8,996 nt of DNA from Bacteroidota bacterium (GTDB lineage Bacteria; Bacteroidota; Bacteroidia; Bacteroidales; GCA-2748055): the NCBI GenBank assembly GCA_030642565.1, contig DAOWNM010000095.1:1-8996 (forward strand), in the 5' to 3' direction. Below are positions 5,560 to 8,996 of this stretch, piece after piece. Position numbers and translations under genes: made by a program. The first letter of the stretch is position 1; each line of letters begins with the position of its first letter. The notes under the pieces were generated by a model. It ran no database searches, was not told the origin of the DNA, and was given only the letters and a program-made list of their open reading frames with translations.

Positions 5560-6894
5560 TTAAGGGATGCTGACCTCCTCTTCTATAAACCGGATGCCAT
5601 ACGTTTTAAGCTCTTCAAGTACCGGGTTGTATATCTCTGGCTGAATGGGGAGCTGAACTCCTTTCTCCTGGTATGTTCCTTCGAGAATCTGCCGGGCCAC
5701 CATGGCAAGGGGCAGCCCCACTGTCATGGACATGGCTGTATGTTTTATATTTTCTCCAATGCAGACCATGGTGGAGAATCTCTTTTTATGGATCCCCTCT
5801 TTTTCAAAATCGAATTGGTGCTGCATCACGATCATATCTTTGTCGCCCGGATTGAGATGCCATTTCTCCTCCAGGATTTTCTGGAGAACCTTGGCAGGGG
5901 TCAGACCGGCCACCCCGATTTTGGTATCATCAAAGATGCCCAGCCATCTCAGCCTCTCCATCATGACTGAATCCTTATCAAGGCCCAGGTAATTCGACAG
6001 TTTCTGATCCACAGGAATATCGGTCCGAAAGGCCATAAAGCTATTGATGAACTCCCGGTAGGTCATCTCATCAGTATTCTCCATCACATAGGTGTCATCG
6101 GTAGCCCCCAACTGCACAAAGGTGTTCCATGCTTCGCAATATCCCGGACGGCGAATGGTCCCCCTGAACATGGTCTCCAAGTTATGTAGCCCGTAGGTTT
6201 CCCTGTAGGTAAGAGAATCCCTGTTTCCATATACTTCGAACTCGCCAAGCTCCGGGACATGTATGGTCTCGATACGACTAAATACTTTATGATAGGGGAT
6301 ATATTTGAATTTCCCGTTGTGTAGGAACCGGGCGCCATCATGTCCGGCCAGCACTACGTTCCTGGGATTCCAGGTAAACTTGTACCTCCAGGGATTATTC
6401 TCATAGCCCGGAGCTACCAGTCCACCCGTGCTCGATTCAAATGCCTTCAGCTCGCCACCCTCTTCCCTGATCCTGTTGATCATTTGCATGGCCGACATAT
6501 GGTCGATTCCCGGATCCACACCACACTCATTCATCAGCACAATTCCCTTCTCCCTGGCTTCACTGTCCAGGGCTCTGATAGCAGGAGAGAGGTAAGAGGC
6601 GGTGACCATATCTCTTCCCAGTTCCACGCAATATTCGGCCACCAGGTGGTGCATCCTGGCCGGGAGCATACTGATCACAATGTTTGCCCGTTCTATCTCT
6701 TCCCGGCGCTGAACAGGATCATGCACATCAAAGAGAAAAGCTTCTCCTTCGGGATGATCTTCTACCCGTTCAATGGCATTTTCAAGTTTGATATCACCCA
6801 CACGGATCTTCCATTGGTGGTGCGGATGGTCCAGGAAATATTTAATCAGTGAGGTAGAGGAGAGTCCTGCGCCCAGGATAAGAACTGTCTGCAT
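5560..6894 (-). CDS. Saccharopine dehydrogenase (reductase)-like protein
   Basis: A 444-residue oxidoreductase close in length to the fungal saccharopine reductase Lys9. The Rossmann nucleotide-binding motif VLILGAGLSSTS is at 4-15. Family motifs follow: ISMLPA (74-79), VTASYLSP (97-104) and NECGVDPGIDHM (122-133). The C-terminal half is the alpha/beta substrate domain typical of the family. In the known pathway the enzyme interconverts saccharopine with glutamate and aminoadipate semialdehyde using NAD(P). Whether lysine breakdown occurs here is not shown, as no lysine-ketoglutarate reductase gene is in the window. A carboxynorspermidine dehydrogenase-type activity in the same fold is an alternative, but the DPGIDH motif favours the saccharopine group. 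It starts 4 bp after the ribE stop codon and is probably cotranscribed with it. Confidence 0.85.
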   Translation of the reverse strand: MQTVLILGAGLSSTSLIKYFLDHPHHQWKIRVGDIKLENAIERVEDHPEGEAFLFDVHDPVQRREEIERANIVISMLPARMHHLVAEYCVELGRDMVTASYLSPAIRALDSEAREKGIVLMNECGVDPGIDHMSAMQMINRIREEGGELKAFESSTGGLVAPGYENNPWRYKFTWNPRNVVLAGHDGARFLHNGKFKYIPYHKVFSRIETIHVPELGEFEVYGNRDSLTYRETYGLHNLETMFRGTIRRPGYCEAWNTFVQLGATDDTYVMENTDEMTYREFINSFMAFRTDIPVDQKLSNYLGLDKDSVMMERLRWLGIFDDTKIGVAGLTPAKVLQKILEEKWHLNPGDKDMIVMQHQFDFEKEGIHKKRFSTMVCIGENIKHTAMSMTVGLPLAMVARQILEGTYQEKGVQLPIQPEIYNPVLEELKTYGIRFIEEEVSIP

Positions 6895-6898
6895 AGGT

Positions 6899-7498
6899 TT
6901 AATTTTTTAGCTGCGCCTTCAGGATCCGGGCTATATATTTTCCAATAATGTCGAATTCAATGTTGACCACTGTTCCTACTTTGAACTGATGAAAATTGGT
7001 TACTTCGTAGGTAAATGGGATAATGGCTACCTGGAATGATTTCTCCTGCGAGTTGACCACAGTCAGGCTTACTCCGTTTACCGATACAGAACCTTTCTCT
7101 ACGGTGATATGCTCCTCTCCTTTGGGTTCGTACGAAAAAGTATAGTACCAGCTTCCTTCAGCTTCCTTTACTTCTGTACAGGTGGCGGTCAAATCCACAT
7201 GTCCCTGTACCATATGTCCATCCAATCTGGAGTCGAGTTTCGTGCTGCGCTCCAGGTTTACCTTATCACCCACCTGGAGCAATCCGAGGTTCGATTTCTG
7301 AAGGGTCTCCAGAATGGCGGTGACCGTATAGGTATCCTCTTCAATGCGGACTACCGTAAGACATACCCCGTTGTGTGAGATGCTCTGGTCGATTTTCAAC
7401 TCGTCGGTAAACGAACACTGCATGGTGATGTGCAGATTCTCCTTCTCTCTTTCAAGACGGACCACCATAGCGGCCTCTTCAACAATTCCTGAAAACAT
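6899..7498 (-). CDS. ribE: Riboflavin synthase, alpha subunit
   Basis: A 199-residue enzyme that dismutates two 6,7-dimethyl-8-ribityllumazine molecules to riboflavin, the last step of riboflavin synthesis. It shows the typical duplicated barrel: N-terminal MFSGIVEE, lumazine-binding repeat 1 (about 1-97) with NGVCLTV (43-49) and LETLQKSNLG (63-72), and repeat 2 (about 98-195) with NGVSLTVV (141-148). GHMVQGHVD (94-102) lies at the junction of the two repeats. Length is close to the family norm of about 200. The start is fixed by the conserved first residues. It lies 78 bp downstream of metK and 4 bp upstream of the saccharopine dehydrogenase-like gene. No FMN riboswitch fits in the 78-bp gap, and no clear TAnnTTTG box is present there, so readthrough from metK is possible. 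The gene is called ribE or ribC depending on the organism. Confidence 0.95.
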   Translation of the reverse strand: MFSGIVEEAAMVVRLEREKENLHITMQCSFTDELKIDQSISHNGVCLTVVRIEEDTYTVTAILETLQKSNLGLLQVGDKVNLERSTKLDSRLDGHMVQGHVDLTATCTEVKEAEGSWYYTFSYEPKGEEHITVEKGSVSVNGVSLTVVNSQEKSFQVAIIPFTYEVTNFHQFKVGTVVNIEFDIIGKYIARILKAQLKN

Positions 7499-7523
7499 GG
7501 TAAAATGTTAGAGTGTTAAAAAT

Positions 7524-7554
7524 ATTGGAATAAAGCTATATACAATATTCCAAT
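7524..7554 (-). terminator. AT-rich inverted repeat between metK and ribE, possible weak terminator
   Basis: ATTGGAATA (7524-7532) and TATTCCAAT (7546-7554) form a perfect 9-bp inverted repeat around a 13-nt loop. On the - strand, the direction of metK, the stem is followed by ATTTTTAAC, a short T run. It could be a weak intrinsic terminator or attenuator for metK, or a dyad operator for ribE. The AT-rich stem makes strong termination doubtful. Confidence 0.4.
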
Positions 7555-7576
7555 GAACTAGGACCCGATTATATGT

Positions 7577-8836
7577 TTAAGAAACGCTGAATACCTTCTT
7601 GAATCTGTCTATATAATCCAGCTTCTCCCAAGTGAAGAGCTCCACTTCGATGCTCTTTGAAGCCCAGTATTGTGAATCGAAAATTTTCCTGACGGTCTTC
7701 GGTGTGCGACCCATATGTCCGTAAGAAGCTGTCTCCAGGTAGATAGGGTTTCGCAGCTTCAGCCCCTGTTCAATGGCAGCGGGCCTCAGGTCATATACCT
7801 CTTCAATCTTATTGGCAATTTCACTATCTGTCAGATCCACATTGGATTTCCCGTAGGTGTTTACAAAAATTCCGATGGGTTCAACAACGCCAATGGCGTA
7901 GGAGAGCTGTACCAGGATCTCATCGGCAATTCCTGCAGCCACTATATTCTTGGCAATATGGCGTGCAGCATATGCTGCTGAACGGTCTACTTTCGAAGGA
8001 TCTTTGCCCGAAAAGGCGCCACCACCATGAGCCCCTTTGCCACCATAAGTATCCACAATAATCTTACGGCCTGTGAGCCCGGTGTCTCCATGTGGACCTC
8101 CAATCACAAATTTCCCTGTGGGATTTATATGAAGGATAAATTGATTATCGAAAAGCAGCTGCAGACGCTCAGGAAGCTGCTTGACTACCCTTGGGATCAG
8201 AATCTCCTTTACATCACTTTTGATCTTTTCCAGCATTCGTTCATCGTCATTATCGAACTCGTCATGCTGTGTGGAGACAACCACCGTATGTACCCGGATG
8301 GGTGTATCGTTGTCATCGTACTCGATGGTAACCTGCGATTTAGAGTCGGGCCGGAGGTAGGTCATCACCTTCTCCTCTCTGCGTATTTCGGCCAGCTCAA
8401 TCAACAGCCTGTGACTCAGTTCCAGGGGGAGGGGCATAAAATTGTCTGTTTCGGTGGTGGCATAACCGAACATCATGCCCTGATCGCCAGCACCCTGCTC
8501 CATGGGATCTTCCCTGTCCACACCCCGGTTGATATCGTGACTCTGTTCATGGATCAGTGTAATGACCCCACAGGAGTTGTATTCAAACTGATAGTCGCTT
8601 TTTGTATACCCGATTTTCTTTATGGTCTCTCTGGCCACTTTCTGAACATCAATGTAGGTAGAGGTACGAACCTCTCCGGCCAGAACCACCTGTCCGGTCG
8701 TTACCAGGGTTTCACATGCAACTTTTGATTGTGGATCGAATGCAAGAAATTCATCCAGCAATGCATCCGATATCTGGTCGGCTACTTTATCGGGATGACC
8801 TTCAGAAACCGATTCGGAGGTAAATAGATATGCCAT
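7577..8836 (-). CDS. metK: S-adenosylmethionine synthetase (methionine adenosyltransferase)
   Basis: A 419-residue cytosolic enzyme that makes S-adenosylmethionine from methionine and ATP. The start LFTSESVSEGHPDKVADQ carries the methionine/ATP-binding motif (GHPDK 13-17). The family signatures GAGDQGMMFGYA (115-126) and GGGAFSGKDPSKVD (271-284, P-loop-like phosphate binding) are intact, as are the metal- and potassium-binding regions around them. It is longer than the enterobacterial form (about 384) because of an acidic insertion around 190-215 (HDEFDNDDERM) and a longer C-terminus, as is usual in Bacteroidota. It is the first gene of the - strand cluster. The upstream 160 bp contains no S-box or other SAM riboswitch that I can recognise. 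Confidence 0.97.
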   Translation of the reverse strand: MAYLFTSESVSEGHPDKVADQISDALLDEFLAFDPQSKVACETLVTTGQVVLAGEVRTSTYIDVQKVARETIKKIGYTKSDYQFEYNSCGVITLIHEQSHDINRGVDREDPMEQGAGDQGMMFGYATTETDNFMPLPLELSHRLLIELAEIRREEKVMTYLRPDSKSQVTIEYDDNDTPIRVHTVVVSTQHDEFDNDDERMLEKIKSDVKEILIPRVVKQLPERLQLLFDNQFILHINPTGKFVIGGPHGDTGLTGRKIIVDTYGGKGAHGGGAFSGKDPSKVDRSAAYAARHIAKNIVAAGIADEILVQLSYAIGVVEPIGIFVNTYGKSNVDLTDSEIANKIEEVYDLRPAAIEQGLKLRNPIYLETASYGHMGRTPKTVRKIFDSQYWASKSIEVELFTWEKLDYIDRFKKVFSVS

Positions 8837-8996
8837 GACAATATAATATTATATGTAATACATTAAAGATAAGGAAGATGACCGATTGCCGAAGAGAGTC
8901 TGTTTTAGCATTTTTTTTCGTGGTTGCAATCAGTCAAATCTCTCCACATCGACCCGACAAAGGAAACAATTTTCGGGCATGTAGCAAAAAAAAGCA
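8837..8996. other. Upstream region of metK, no gene seen
   Basis: 160 bp of AT-rich non-coding sequence up to the window edge. On the - strand two imperfect -7-like boxes are present, TATCTTTA (8871-8864) and GAGATTTG (8942-8935). Each has one mismatch to TAnnTTTG and neither has a well-spaced -33 element, so the metK promoter cannot be placed. There is an A8/T8 pair of homopolymer runs (T8 near 8911-8918, A8 at 8986-8993). The A8 run reads as T8 on the - strand and could be the tail of a terminator for a gene beyond the edge. Confidence 0.4.

Noticed and set aside
5545..5575. CCCT/AGGG mini-hairpin between the converging lolD and saccharopine dehydrogenase-like genes
   Set aside because: The stem is only four base pairs and no T tract follows on either strand, so it is not supportable as a terminator.
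6340..6852. Open frame on the + strand, 170 codons, opposite the saccharopine dehydrogenase-like gene
   Set aside because: It is fully overlapped by a recognised family protein with intact motifs; the translation is His/Pro-rich and has no family resemblance.
8027..8728. Long open frame on the + strand, 233 codons, antisense to metK
   Set aside because: It lies wholly inside a well-conserved metK frame on the other strand and shows no recognisable domain, so it is a shadow of codon usage.
8953..8977. CCCGA/TCGGG inverted repeat upstream of metK
   Set aside because: The stem is five base pairs with a 15-nt loop and no T tract or known riboswitch core follows; it is likely chance.

Overview
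The window looks like core chromosomal sequence from a member of the Bacteroidota. The basis is a SecF half that probably belongs to a fused SecDF, a MetK of about 419 residues, TAnnTTTG-type promoter boxes with no clear Shine-Dalgarno sequences, and a TatA/LolD/two-component gene set typical of that phylum. This assignment is an inference from gene type and motifs; no 16S or marker phylogeny is possible here. There are no mobile elements, CRISPR arrays, rRNA or tRNA genes, and coding density is high.

Layout. (1) 1-678 (+) is the C-terminal part of the protein-export component SecDF. It ends at a strong intrinsic terminator whose arms lie inside the 3' end of the convergent response-regulator gene. 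(2) 694-2710 (-) is a two-component pair, a histidine kinase followed by an OmpR-family response regulator with overlapping reading frames. (3) Divergent from the kinase, 2837-3460 (+) encodes an exported coiled-coil protein of unknown function with its own terminator. The 126-bp divergent region holds three TTAAC repeats spaced exactly 11 bp apart, just upstream of a promoter box. This is the arrangement expected of an OmpR-family operator. (4) 3567-5544 (+) is a tight apparent operon: a TatA-like protein with an unusual 11-residue tandem-repeat tail, a YrbG-type Ca2+/Na+:cation exchanger, and a LolD-type ABC ATPase. (5) 5560-8836 (-) carries metK, riboflavin synthase (ribE) and a saccharopine dehydrogenase-like gene, read in the order metK, ribE, saccharopine dehydrogenase. 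(6) 8837-8996 is the non-coding upstream region of metK and runs off the window.

How the genes fit together. The left two thirds concerns the cell envelope: Sec export, an envelope-sensing kinase with a large periplasmic domain, a secreted protein that may be its target or partner, Tat export, ion exchange and lipoprotein release. The right third is metabolism: SAM synthesis, flavin synthesis and a lysine-pathway-like oxidoreductase. No entirely new system is evident. The items most worth a second look are the phased operator-like repeats beside the two-component pair, the hendecad-repeat TatA tail, and the terminator whose arms encode the C-terminus of the response regulator.
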